From: Planctomycetota bacterium
GTDB taxonomy: Bacteria; Planctomycetota; UBA1135; GCA-002686595
Length of the DNA stretch: 64,000 bases
Assembly (NCBI GenBank): GCA_016872795.1
Contig: VGYZ01000006.1
Location: forward strand, 1-64,000
Direction of reading: 5' to 3'
Below are positions 34,450 through 43,235 of the stretch, in pieces (within the stretch, counting starts at the first letter, position 1; each line of letters begins with the position of its first letter). The position numbers and the translations under genes are program-made. The notes below the pieces were generated by a model. It was not told the DNA's origin, made no database searches, and saw only the letters and a list, made by a program, of their open reading frames with translations.

Positions 34450-35778
34450 TCAGCGGACGCCGAGCTTCGTGCGCAGCACCTCGAGCGCCTTCGACAGGAT
34501 CGGATCGCTGCTCTTCAAGTCCTCCGGCGTACACGGTACGAGCACGTCGGGCGCGACACCCCGACCCTCGAGCAGCTGTCCCTCCGCATCGAGAAACTGC
34601 CACGACGGAATGCGCGCGACTACTCCGTTCCCGAGCTCGAAAGGCTGGGGATTTCCGCTGCTTCCTGCGGTCGGCCGCCCCACGAGCGTGCAGTCGCGCG
34701 CTCGGCGCAGCATCAACACGAACGACTCGTTGCTGCTCGCCGCGAACGGACCGGTGAGCACGGCGAGCGGCACGTCGATGCGTCGCGGAGCGTCGTTTCC
34801 CCGCAGGCGCCGCTCGACCGTGGGCGCGAAGCCATCGGCGCCCGGCCCTACGCGCACACGGTGGCGCGCGTAGGCAACCTCGCCCTCGACGAACCACGCG
34901 GCGACTTCGCGCGCGAGCTCCTCGTTGCCGCCGGAATTCGTGCGGGCATCGATCACCAGCGACTTCACATCGCGCAGTTGCTCGAGCGCGGCATGGATCG
35001 GCGCGAGATCGAGGCCGTTCACCCATGTGTCGACGAGCAGGTAGCCAATGCCATCCGCGCTGCGTCCCGCGATCGCGCGCGGGCCGGCTTGCTCGATGCG
35101 AAACGCCGCGTCGACGAAGCCACGGCGGAAGAGCGGATCGACATTGCGCTGAAAGGTCAGAAGAACTCGCTGGTTGCGCACGAGCGAGAGGTGTGGATCC
35201 GCGGCGGGCGCCAGAAACCGCGCCAGCTCCAAGGCACAGGCACGGTCGGTACGGGCCGCGAGGATCGCGGGCTCGCTCTCGCGGCGCAGCGCGCTCCAGT
35301 CCTTCACGCGCAGGTCGCGGTAGGAGTAGTGGCCATCGAGCGCTTCGGCGAGCTTCGCGAGGGCTTCGCCGTTGCGCGCGCGCTGCTCGGACTCGGGCCG
35401 CAGCTCCGCGGGCCGGGTCGCGAAGCCCCACTGCAGAGGCGCCAGCGAAACGCCCTCGACACTGCGCAAGTTGCGCGCGCTCGCACAGTTCAGCCCGAGC
35501 GAGTACTCGGCATCAGGCGCGAGCTGTACATCGGCGACGAGTCGCGTCGGGTTCTCCCAGCGCGGCTGTCCCACGAGCTTCGGAAAGCTCGGTCCCCCGC
35601 CGCACAGCGAGTAGCTGGCCGTGTTCATCGGCCGGTCGAATTCGACGACCAGCCGCGTCTGGGTGCGTGCATCGATCTCGCTGTCGTCTGCCGGCTCGAG
35701 CGAGAGCACGCGCGGCGGCGACTGGACCGCGAGCGCGAAGGGCGACGCGAGCAGGAGGGCAACGAGCGTACGGAGCAT
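34450..35778 (-). CDS. S41-family peptidase with an Ig-like domain
   Basis: A 442-residue exported protein (signal LLLASPFALAVQ). Residues about 22-105 look like a bacterial Ig-like domain (VLSLEPADDSEIDARTQTRL and FDRPMNTAS, as in Big_5). The rest is a C-terminal-processing or tricorn-type peptidase core: YLLVDTWVNG, LVIDARTNSGGNEELA, and the Ser in FAASSNESFVLMLR, followed by GRPTAGSSGNPQPFEL. The nucleophile is most likely the second Ser in AASSNES. No PDZ domain is apparent, unlike CtpA. It likely degrades or processes proteins in the periplasm. It contains two of the rare ACGT sites. Confidence 0.75.
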   Translation of the reverse strand: MLRTLVALLLASPFALAVQSPPRVLSLEPADDSEIDARTQTRLVVEFDRPMNTASYSLCGGGPSFPKLVGQPRWENPTRLVADVQLAPDAEYSLGLNCASARNLRSVEGVSLAPLQWGFATRPAELRPESEQRARNGEALAKLAEALDGHYSYRDLRVKDWSALRRESEPAILAARTDRACALELARFLAPAADPHLSLVRNQRVLLTFQRNVDPLFRRGFVDAAFRIEQAGPRAIAGRSADGIGYLLVDTWVNGLDLAPIHAALEQLRDVKSLVIDARTNSGGNEELAREVAAWFVEGEVAYARHRVRVGPGADGFAPTVERRLRGNDAPRRIDVPLAVLTGPFAASSNESFVLMLRRARDCTLVGRPTAGSSGNPQPFELGNGVVARIPSWQFLDAEGQLLEGRGVAPDVLVPCTPEDLKSSDPILSKALEVLRTKLGVR

Positions 35779-35908
35779 GTCCTCCAGCCTAGCGCGACGC
35801 TTTCGTCGCTCGCGACATGAGCAGCCCCGTGCGCTGGGCGGGCGCGGGGAACGCGCGCACGATCGGTGATTGCGCCAGCGTCGCGGTGCGGGTCGAATGT
35901 GGGCCGCG

Positions 35909-38900
35909 ATGGGGTTTTCAGGCTTCGAATCGGGCGGGACGAGGCCCCTGCCGTGGAGCGTCGACGGCGCGCCCGATGTCGCCTTCGCCGCGCTCTGGTC
36001 GACGGGCCCCGACACGGCGCTCGACTCCGTGCTGCGCCTGGAAGCGCTGCGCCAGCGGGAAGGCCGCTGGGAACGCTTCGTGCGGCTGTGCAAGCCGACG
36101 ACGCACAGTTCGGACCCGCTTGCTTCCGCGCGCATCGCCCGCGAGCACGGGCTGTCGAGCGCCGAGCTGGAGGCTGCCACGCGTCCCGAGGCCGCGTGGC
36201 GCGAGCTGGCGACCTTCCTCGCGGGAGCGGATGTCGCGGTGGCATCGGCCGACGGTTTCCTCCCGTGGGCGAGCCACCTCTCCGCGGGCGAGCTGGCGTT
36301 CACCGTGATCGGGCTCGACGAGGTCGCGCGGCTCGTCGTACCGTCGCGAACGCGCGTGGGACGCGCTCCGCAGCCGCGCGAGAGCGCCGATGTCGCGCGC
36401 GCGCTGGTCGAGATCGTGGCGCGCTTCGTCGAGCTGCCGCGCGACATGCGCGCGCTCGCGGCCGCCGCGTGGAGCGTCGCGCACGAGCGGCTGCGCAGCA
36501 CCGATGTGGCCGCAGCCTCGCGCCTGGAGCGCGCGCTGCGGCTGGTCGATGCGCCGCGGCGCTGGAGCGGCGCCTCGGGCGAGCTGTTCGCCACGCTCGG
36601 CGATGGAGCGCTCACCGAAGATGCGCGCCGCGACCCGCAGGATGCCGAGGATTTCGTGCGCGCGGAAATCGATCGGGGTCGCCCGCGCTGCGCGCAGGTC
36701 GCGGCCGAGTGGAAGCTCGAGGGCACCGTGCCCGTGTCGCTCGACGAACCCACGCCGCTCTCCGAGTCGGATCTCGGACTCGTCGACGACATCTTCTGCG
36801 TGCACCTCCCGCAGGCCTTTCACGGTCTCTCCGAGACGCCGACATACCGCAAGGGTCAGCACGATGTCGCCGCGCAGGTGGCCCGCACGCTCGGCCAGCG
36901 CAAGCTGCTGCTCGTGCATGCCCCGACGGGCACGGGCAAGACGCTCGCGTATCTGGTGCCGGCGATGCTCTGGTCGGTGCGCAACAACCTGCGCGTCGCG
37001 GTCTCGACCTACACGCGCGCGCTGCAGGAGCAGGCGATCGACAACGAGGTCCCGCGCGCCCGCGCGGCGCTCGCTCGCGCCGGTCTGCTCGAAATCCCGC
37101 GCGTGGCGGTGCTCAAGGGTCGCGCGAATTATCTGTGCTGGCGCGCGTACAAGCTGCATGTCCCCAGCGAAGGCGACGGTGGAGAAGCGTGGCTGGCATG
37201 GACGAGCCTGCTGCTCTTCGCTTGGACCGACGACGACGCGGACCTCGATCGCTTCCCGATGCGGCCGGCGCTCGCCACCGACGCGCAAGCTCCGTTCCAG
37301 CGCGAGCTCGATGCGCTCGTGCGCTCGGTGCGCGCCCAGCCCGCATGCTGCCGCGCGAAAGAAGATCGCGAGACCTGCGGAGCCGAGTGTGCGCGCGCAC
37401 GCGCCGAGCGCTGCCATGTCCTGATCACCAACCACGCCTTCGCGCTGATCCGGCCCACTTACTTCAAGCACGCGATCTTCGACGAGTGTGAGCACCTGCA
37501 CGATCAGGCCGGCAACGCGTGGAGCTGGAGCGTGACGCTGCGCGAGGTGCGCGAGTTCTTGGGCCTCTTGCGCCAGCCTGCGCGGCCGAACTCGCGCGCG
37601 CCGCTCGACCGCCTCGAGAAGCTCGTGCTCGAGGGCGATCCGGCGTGGCCGGCGATCGAGTCGTGCCGGACGCAGTGGAGCGCCGCGCACGGCGCGCTCG
37701 ACGCTCTCGAGACGGCGATCGAGACATTCAAGGTCTGGCGCGAGGAACAGCGTCGCAAGCGCGACAGCAAGGACGAGCACTCGCTCCTGCGCGAGTACAT
37801 CGAGGGCATCGACACGGCGTCGACGCCGGAGCTCGATCCGCGCGCCCTCGCGGGCGCGCGCGCGCTGGTTCGAGCACACGCTGAGATCTCGAACGCCGCA
37901 ACGGAGCTGGGCGCTTCGCTGGCACAAGTGGCCGGGATGCTCGACACGATTCGAGCGCGCGGCATGGCTCGCGTCCGTCGCCAGCTCGAGCTCGCGCGCA
38001 CGGAGATGCTCGAGTGGCTCTCGGCACTGCAGAACTGGATTCCGCTCGCCGATGGCAAGCCTGCCTTCGTGCGCGAACGCTTCTACGACATCGAGACCGA
38101 TGCGCGCGGCGAGGACATGCTGGCTGCGCGCGTGTTGCTGCCGCAGGAGCTCCTCGGCAAGGTTTTCTATCCCTCGCTCGAGAGCGGCGTGCTGATCTCG
38201 GCCACGACTTGGCTGCGCGAAGGCTTCGAGGTTGCGCGTGCCTACTTGGGGCTCGATCGCGCGGCCCAACCGCTCGAAGGCGAGGAGCGCGAGCCGAGTG
38301 TCGTCGAGACATTCCGCGCGGAAGCGCCCTTCGACTATTCGCGCGTGGTGGTATGCGTTCCCGACGATGCGCCGGATCCTTCGCGTGCGCGCGACCAGTT
38401 CCAGGCCTATGTACGGCGCTTCGTCGCCTATCTCGGGGAGCGCACACGCGGCCGCATGCTGGTGCTCTTCACCAACGCCGACGAAGCGCGCCGCACGGGC
38501 GAGGAGCTGGCGAGCTTCTTTCGTCAGCGCGGAATTCCGCTGTGGTTCCAAGGCATGCCGGGCGTGCGCAAGGAAGAGCTCGGCGAGCTGTTTCGCAGCC
38601 GCGTCGACTCGATCCTCTTCGGCGTCGACACCTTCTGGCACGGCGCGGACTTCCCAGGCGAGACGCTCGAATACCTCGTCCTCGCCAAGCTCCCCTACGG
38701 CGTCCCCGATCGCTACCACCACGCGCAGTGCGCGGCGATCGGCGCCTCCGAGCAAAGACGCCGCATTTATCTACCGCGCGCGCTCGCCAAGTTCCGTCAG
38801 GGCTTCGGACGACTGATGCGCCGCGAGAGCGATCGCGGCGCAGTGTTCGTGCTCGACTCGCGCGTGCTGCATGGCGCCAATCGCTTGTTTCTGCGCGAAC

Positions 38901-39139
38901 TGCCGATCGAGGCCGACCTGAGGCATGCGCAAGACGATGTCTGGACGAGCGGCGGAGCGCGCTTCGTGCCCGCGTCGACCGATCGCTGCATCCACGAGGC
39001 GCTCGCGCACATGGACATGCTCGCGGATGTGCGACGGCGTGGGCTCGACTTGCCCTTCGCGGGCGGCACCGCTGGTCCAAAGCGCGTGCGCGAACCCGAA
39101 CCGCACATCGAGCTCGACTGCGGCGATGTGGCCTTCTGA
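35909..39139 (+). CDS. DinG-type helicase with degenerate exonuclease domain
   Basis: A protein of about 1076 residues. The N-terminal 170 residues look like a decayed DnaQ-type exonuclease: FAALWSTGPDTALDSVLRLEALR, then IAREHGLSSAELEAA and FLAGADVAVASADGFLPW follow its layout, but the acidic catalytic residues are lost. The helicase half has Walker A APTGTGKT at about 338-345, an XPD-like iron-sulfur region with clustered Cys (NYLCW, ACCRAKEDRETCGAEC), the box FDECEHLHD as a DEAH variant and QGFGRLMRRESDRG as the last motif. It would unwind 5'-to-3' DNA with ATP and a [4Fe-4S] cluster. The start at 35909 is a choice; ATGs at 35870 and 35897 are in frame. Confidence 0.8.
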   Translation: MGFSGFESGGTRPLPWSVDGAPDVAFAALWSTGPDTALDSVLRLEALRQREGRWERFVRLCKPTTHSSDPLASARIAREHGLSSAELEAATRPEAAWRELATFLAGADVAVASADGFLPWASHLSAGELAFTVIGLDEVARLVVPSRTRVGRAPQPRESADVARALVEIVARFVELPRDMRALAAAAWSVAHERLRSTDVAAASRLERALRLVDAPRRWSGASGELFATLGDGALTEDARRDPQDAEDFVRAEIDRGRPRCAQVAAEWKLEGTVPVSLDEPTPLSESDLGLVDDIFCVHLPQAFHGLSETPTYRKGQHDVAAQVARTLGQRKLLLVHAPTGTGKTLAYLVPAMLWSVRNNLRVAVSTYTRALQEQAIDNEVPRARAALARAGLLEIPRVAVLKGRANYLCWRAYKLHVPSEGDGGEAWLAWTSLLLFAWTDDDADLDRFPMRPALATDAQAPFQRELDALVRSVRAQPACCRAKEDRETCGAECARARAERCHVLITNHAFALIRPTYFKHAIFDECEHLHDQAGNAWSWSVTLREVREFLGLLRQPARPNSRAPLDRLEKLVLEGDPAWPAIESCRTQWSAAHGALDALETAIETFKVWREEQRRKRDSKDEHSLLREYIEGIDTASTPELDPRALAGARALVRAHAEISNAATELGASLAQVAGMLDTIRARGMARVRRQLELARTEMLEWLSALQNWIPLADGKPAFVRERFYDIETDARGEDMLAARVLLPQELLGKVFYPSLESGVLISATTWLREGFEVARAYLGLDRAAQPLEGEEREPSVVETFRAEAPFDYSRVVVCVPDDAPDPSRARDQFQAYVRRFVAYLGERTRGRMLVLFTNADEARRTGEELASFFRQRGIPLWFQGMPGVRKEELGELFRSRVDSILFGVDTFWHGADFPGETLEYLVLAKLPYGVPDRYHHAQCAAIGASEQRRRIYLPRALAKFRQGFGRLMRRESDRGAVFVLDSRVLHGANRLFLRELPIEADLRHAQDDVWTSGGARFVPASTDRCIHEALAHMDMLADVRRRGLDLPFAGGTAGPKRVREPEPHIELDCGDVAF

Positions 39140-39184
39140 ACGGCCGTCGCGGCGGCGCCGGTCGATCGCTACCTTCTGCGGGCC

Positions 39185-40357
39185 GTGCGCGTCCTGTTCC
39201 TCTCCCAGCGCGTCCCCTATCCGCCCAACCGCGGGGACAAGATCACCACATGGAGGCTGATCGAGCGCATGCGCCGCACGCACGAGGTCCGGGTCGTGGC
39301 CTTCGCGCACGACGACGAGGATCGGGGGGCGGCGCGACACTTGAGCGGGCTGGGCATCCCGACGACGGCGATTGCAATCGACCTGCGACGCCAGAAGCTG
39401 CGCGCGCTGCCGCTGCTCGTCGGCTCGCGTCCGTTGACGCTGGGGGTGTATGGCTCGAAGGAGCTGCAACGCGTCGTCGATGAGCTCGCGCCCTCTTGCG
39501 ACATCGGCTATGCGTATTCGTCCTCGATGGGCGCATTCCTCGAGCCCCACGCGCACCTGCGCCGCGTGATGCACTTCGCCGAGCTCGACTCGGACAAGTG
39601 GCGCCAATACGGGGAGCGCTCGCGCTGGCCGATGAGCGCGATCTACGCGCGCGAGCAGCGCACCCTGCTGGCCTTCGAGCGCCGCATCGCGCATTCCTTC
39701 GACGAGAATGTGCTGTGCACGCCGCTCGAGCAGCGCGTGTTCGAGCGCGAGATCCCCGGCGCGCGCTCGCTCGTGATGCGCAACGGCGTCGATCTCGCCT
39801 TCTACCGACCGCAGCCCGAGCGCGCGGAGCCCGGCCACCTCGTCTTCGTCGGCGTGATGGACTACCTGCCGAACATCGACGGCTGCACTTGGTTCGTGCG
39901 CGAAATCCTGCCGCGCCTGCGCGCGCGTTGTCCGACTGCGAGGCTCTCGATCGTCGGTTCGCGCCCCACGCCCGAAGTGCTCGCTCTCGGTTGCGAGCCC
40001 GGTGTCACCGTGACGGGCTTCGTCGACGATCCGCGCGAGTGGCTCGCGCGCGCGAGCGTCTCGGTTGCTCCGCTGCGCATCGCGCGCGGCATCCAGAACA
40101 AGGTGCTCGAGGCGCTCGCCATGGGGCTCCCTGTCGTCGGCACGACTTCGGCCACGCAGGGTGTCGAGGGCGAGCCGGGTCGCGACTTCCTGCTCGCCAA
40201 TTCCGTCGAGGAGCAGGTGGCCGCCATCGCGCGCCTGATCGAGGATCCGCAGCTCGCGCGCAAGCTCGGCGCGCAAGGCCGCGCGTTCGTCGAGAGCCGT
40301 TACGACTGGGGCGTCGCGCTCAAGCCGCTCGACGAGCTCCTCGCGCGCTTGCGCTAG
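39185..40357 (+). CDS. GT4 glycosyltransferase of the XrtA/PEP-CTERM type
   Basis: A 390-residue GT-B glycosyltransferase starting at GTG 39185. It opens VLFLSQRVPYPPNRGDKITTW, the characteristic start of the TIGR03087 family found with exosortase XrtA polysaccharide clusters. The donor domain has FVGVMDYLPNIDGC, VTVTGFVDDPREWLARASVSVAPLRIARGIQNKVLEAL and MGLPVVGTT. It would add a sugar to an exopolysaccharide or surface glycan at the inner face of the membrane. No other exosortase-cluster gene is seen; its neighbours are methyltransferases, which may modify the glycan. It overlaps the 3' end of the opposite-strand methyltransferase by four bases. Confidence 0.8.
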   Translation: MRVLFLSQRVPYPPNRGDKITTWRLIERMRRTHEVRVVAFAHDDEDRGAARHLSGLGIPTTAIAIDLRRQKLRALPLLVGSRPLTLGVYGSKELQRVVDELAPSCDIGYAYSSSMGAFLEPHAHLRRVMHFAELDSDKWRQYGERSRWPMSAIYAREQRTLLAFERRIAHSFDENVLCTPLEQRVFEREIPGARSLVMRNGVDLAFYRPQPERAEPGHLVFVGVMDYLPNIDGCTWFVREILPRLRARCPTARLSIVGSRPTPEVLALGCEPGVTVTGFVDDPREWLARASVSVAPLRIARGIQNKVLEALAMGLPVVGTTSATQGVEGEPGRDFLLANSVEEQVAAIARLIEDPQLARKLGAQGRAFVESRYDWGVALKPLDELLARLR

Positions 40358-41172
40358 AGCTTGCGCCGCGCAACGACGGAGTAGCCCAGGCTCGCGCCCG
40401 TGTCGCTGGCGAGCTGCTCGCACATCCAGAAGAAGATCTGCACGAGCGCGACGAGCGGCAGCACGAACGGGCCGCGCCAGCGCGAGAACGCGACCGAGCC
40501 GTCGTGGTGCAGCTTGGAAGCCGCCATCGAGCGCACCAGCCAGTGCGAGATCGTCGCACCGGTCGCCGAAGCGAAGTTGCCGCGCGGCGTGACGCGCTCG
40601 ACCTCGAAGCCGTTGCGCTCGACGATCGCCTCGATGCCCTTGGGCGTGAAGCGATAGAAGTCGAACGGCCACTGGTGCAGGGGCGCGACGAGCGGAACCG
40701 TCAGCAGCAAGCGTCCGCCCGGCTTGATCACGCGCCGGACCTCGGCGACGGCGGCGTTGGGGTCGGGGAGGTGTTCGAGCATCTCCGCCGCGAGCACCGT
40801 GTCGAACGTCGCGTCCGCAAACGGCAGGCGCTGAGCGTCGCCCCACACATCGACCACGGTGCGCAGCATCTCGGGCCGCTTCCACACGTCCGGGTTGAGG
40901 TTGTCGGCGACCGGTGGGTATTCGAGTCCCCAGTAGCGCGCGATGCGCGGCACGAAGAACTCGGCATAGGGCCGCTCGCCGCACCCGAGGTCGAGCATGT
41001 GGCCGCTGGCGTGCTCGGCGAGCTCCTGCATCGCGCGGCGCAGCCAGCGACGCTCGAGCCAGTACGGGCTCAGCGGCGAGCGCTTGCGCAGCGCGTTCAG
41101 GCGCTGGAGGAAATGCGGGCGCTCGGTGACGACGGCCTGCTCGGCGCGGCGGGGTTGCTGACGAAGATCCAT
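40354..41172 (-). CDS. class I SAM-dependent methyltransferase
   Basis: A 272-residue protein with a Rossmann methyltransferase core. HMLDLGCGERPYAEFF is motif I, WGDAQRLPFADATFD is motif II, AEMLEHLPDPNAAVAEV is the motif following the acidic residue, and VIKPGGRLLLTVPLV is motif III. The last 60 residues include a likely membrane-active helix (FVLPLVALVQIFFWMCEQLA). The sequence resembles small-molecule or glycan methyltransferases beside glycosyltransferases rather than DNA methylases; no NPPY-type motif is present. Start at ATG 41172 is chosen over a longer upstream frame. Two ACGT sites lie in it. Confidence 0.8.
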   Translation of the reverse strand: MDLRQQPRRAEQAVVTERPHFLQRLNALRKRSPLSPYWLERRWLRRAMQELAEHASGHMLDLGCGERPYAEFFVPRIARYWGLEYPPVADNLNPDVWKRPEMLRTVVDVWGDAQRLPFADATFDTVLAAEMLEHLPDPNAAVAEVRRVIKPGGRLLLTVPLVAPLHQWPFDFYRFTPKGIEAIVERNGFEVERVTPRGNFASATGATISHWLVRSMAASKLHHDGSVAFSRWRGPFVLPLVALVQIFFWMCEQLASDTGASLGYSVVARRKL

Positions 41173-41233
41173 CGCGGTGGGGCGCAGTTCTACAGTATCC
41201 TCCCCGCGGCCTCTGGGCCTGCTCGCCTTTCGC

Positions 41234-41926
41234 ATGTCCCACACGATCCTCGCCGCGACCTTCGACCGTTGGGCCGCCAACGGCCGTGGTGCGGAAATGG
41301 AAACCGAGCACGGCGACGTCGCGCGGCAGGTGATCGCGGGGATGAAGATTCGCGCCGGGGATCAGATCCTCGACCTCGGCTGCGGCAACGGCTGGGCCAC
41401 ACGGCTGCTGGCGAAGGCGGCCGCCGGAGCGCAGGCGCTGGGAATCGACATCTCACCGGCCATGATTGCCGAGGCCGAGCGCCTGCACAGCAACACGATT
41501 CGCGCGCGCTACGCGGTCGGTGCGTTCGAGAAGCTCGAGCTGCCCGATGCTCGCTTCCAGCATGTCGTCTCGCTCGAAGCCCTGTACTACACCCTCGACA
41601 TCCACGCCGCGCTGGCGGAGATCCGGCGCGTGATGAAACCCGGCGGCACGCTCGACTTGGTGCTCGAGTACTACGCGGAGAACGACGCCACGGCCCTGTG
41701 GCCCGAGCGGACCGGCGTGCCCATGCTTCGCCTGACCGAGAGCGCGTGGCGAGAGGAGCTCGAACGGGCCTGCTTCGTCGAGGTCGCGTCGAAGCGCGTG
41801 ATCGACTCGCGCGGGCTCGGGGATCCGGCGCGCTTCCGCCCCAGCGCGTGCTATCCGGACTGGCGGACATGGAATGACATCCACAGCGCCGGTTTCCTCT
41901 GGCTGCATGCGGTGAAGCCGCGCTAG
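41234..41926 (+). CDS. class I SAM-dependent methyltransferase
   Basis: A 230-residue methyltransferase with ILDLGCGNGWATRLLAKAA as motif I, LGIDISPAMIAEAERL as motif II, FEKLELPDARFQHVVSLEALYY and VMKPGGTLDLVLEYY as motif III. It looks like the UbiE/COQ5-like small-molecule branch. It is divergent from the other methyltransferase gene by about 60 bases and followed after 10 bases by a sulfatase-like gene. A link to sulfated or methylated surface glycans is possible, but no substrate is seen. Confidence 0.75.
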   Translation: MSHTILAATFDRWAANGRGAEMETEHGDVARQVIAGMKIRAGDQILDLGCGNGWATRLLAKAAAGAQALGIDISPAMIAEAERLHSNTIRARYAVGAFEKLELPDARFQHVVSLEALYYTLDIHAALAEIRRVMKPGGTLDLVLEYYAENDATALWPERTGVPMLRLTESAWREELERACFVEVASKRVIDSRGLGDPARFRPSACYPDWRTWNDIHSAGFLWLHAVKPR

Positions 41927-41936
41927 GAGCTGCGCG

Positions 41937-43229
41937 ATGTCGCTGGATCGTCGACAAGTTCTCGCGGCAGGTGCGGTGGCAGTCGCGAGCGCGAGCCTCG
42001 CGAGCTGCGCGAGCGAGGTCGCGTTCCGCGCGCGCAAGGTGCTGCTCATCGACATCGACGACGTCGGCTGGTCTTTTCTCGAGGAGTGCTTCGTACAGGG
42101 AGATGCGCCCGAGCTGGCGGCGCTGCGCCCGCGCGCGCGCGAGTACCGCAACTTCTGGGCGGCGCCGGTGTGCAGCGTGTTCCGCGCCAAGGTGCTCACG
42201 GGCCTCGAGTCGTTTCGCCCGGGCAATTCGGTCGGTGCGAATGTGCCGTCGAACAACATGGGGCCCTTCCCGGGCCCGAGCGGGACATGGATCACGGATG
42301 GCATGCCCGGACGGCGCACGAAGCGCGGGAAGTGGCACCTCTCCGCGGGTTCTGGCTGGCCCGAGCTCGTGGTCGCGCGCACGGCGGAGCGCGATGCGTA
42401 CGACGAGTATTCCGGCCCGAAAGGCAACCTCCAGAGCTATTACGAGTGGACCTGCGCGCGCGTGCGGCGCGGCGAGCCCGCGCAACTCGTGGAGATGCGC
42501 GAGTTTGCGACCAATGTCACGGCAGCCGACGCGCTGGCCGATGTCGCGGGCGGTGTCGAGTTCATCCATGTGAGCTTCAACGCGCCGCATGCGCCGCACA
42601 ACCTGCCTCCTCCGACCAATGAGCCTCCGGGCGTCACCTATCCCGGCCGCACGCGCTACAGCGATCTGTTGCGCCACCTCGACTGGCGCCTCGGTCAGCT
42701 CGTGCGCGCGGCGGTCGACGCGGACTATGTCGTGCTGCTCGCGTGCGACAACGGCACCTCGGGCGAAGGCAAGGGCTCGCTCGCGGAGAGCGGGGTCCAC
42801 ACGCCGCTCTTCGCCTGGGGCCGCGATGTCGCGAGCGGAACGAGCGAGCGGCTCGTCAGCGCAGTCGACCTGTGGAGCACGGTGCGGCAGTTGCGCGGCG
42901 TCGCGGACTTCACTTCGCCCGACTCGCTCTCCTTCGCGAGCGAGCTGCTCGTCACCCGCGAGATTCTCGCCACGCGCTCGCGCTCCCTGCTGCGCGTCGA
43001 TGCCTTCCCGAGCTACGGCATCGCTCCCGTCGCAGCGATGTGGCGCCGCGCCGTGCGCACGGAACGCTGGAAGCTCGTCGAGCTTCCCGACGCAGAGGCC
43101 GGCGAGGAACCGCGCGCGTTCTTCGACCTGAGCGAGGACCCCCTCGAGCGTCGCAACCTGCTCGGCACGAAGCTGTCCGAAGAGGCGCAGGCTGCGCTCG
43201 ACGCGCTCGACGCGGCACTGCGCGCCTGA
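41937..43229 (+). CDS. sulfatase-family protein with defective activation motif
   Basis: A 430-residue alkaline-phosphatase-superfamily protein with a Tat-like signal (SLDRRQVLAAGAVAVASASLASC). The formylglycine motif reads CSVFR at residues 79-83 instead of C-x-P-x-R, so the proline the formylglycine-generating enzyme needs is missing. Other sulfatase landmarks remain: IDIDDVGW near residue 40, SFNAPHAPH, and a CDNGTSGEGKG stretch with a Lys. It may be a non-catalytic member, use the Cys itself, or be activated differently. It is shorter than its neighbours and lacks their AHTPLHAPPA block. It follows the methyltransferase gene by 10 bases. Confidence 0.7.
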   Translation: MSLDRRQVLAAGAVAVASASLASCASEVAFRARKVLLIDIDDVGWSFLEECFVQGDAPELAALRPRAREYRNFWAAPVCSVFRAKVLTGLESFRPGNSVGANVPSNNMGPFPGPSGTWITDGMPGRRTKRGKWHLSAGSGWPELVVARTAERDAYDEYSGPKGNLQSYYEWTCARVRRGEPAQLVEMREFATNVTAADALADVAGGVEFIHVSFNAPHAPHNLPPPTNEPPGVTYPGRTRYSDLLRHLDWRLGQLVRAAVDADYVVLLACDNGTSGEGKGSLAESGVHTPLFAWGRDVASGTSERLVSAVDLWSTVRQLRGVADFTSPDSLSFASELLVTREILATRSRSLLRVDAFPSYGIAPVAAMWRRAVRTERWKLVELPDAEAGEEPRAFFDLSEDPLERRNLLGTKLSEEAQAALDALDAALRA

Positions 43230-43235
43230 GTCACT

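Noticed and set aside
35918-38755. A 945-codon minus-strand frame opposite the DinG-type helicase gene.
   Set aside because: Low-complexity Arg/Ala/Glu-rich product without motifs; the helicase frame has clear motifs.
40354-41926. The two SAM methyltransferases as the enzymes behind ACGT depletion.
   Set aside because: Both look like small-molecule or glycan methyltransferases; neither has a cytosine-methylase Pro-Cys motif or an N-P-P-Y motif.
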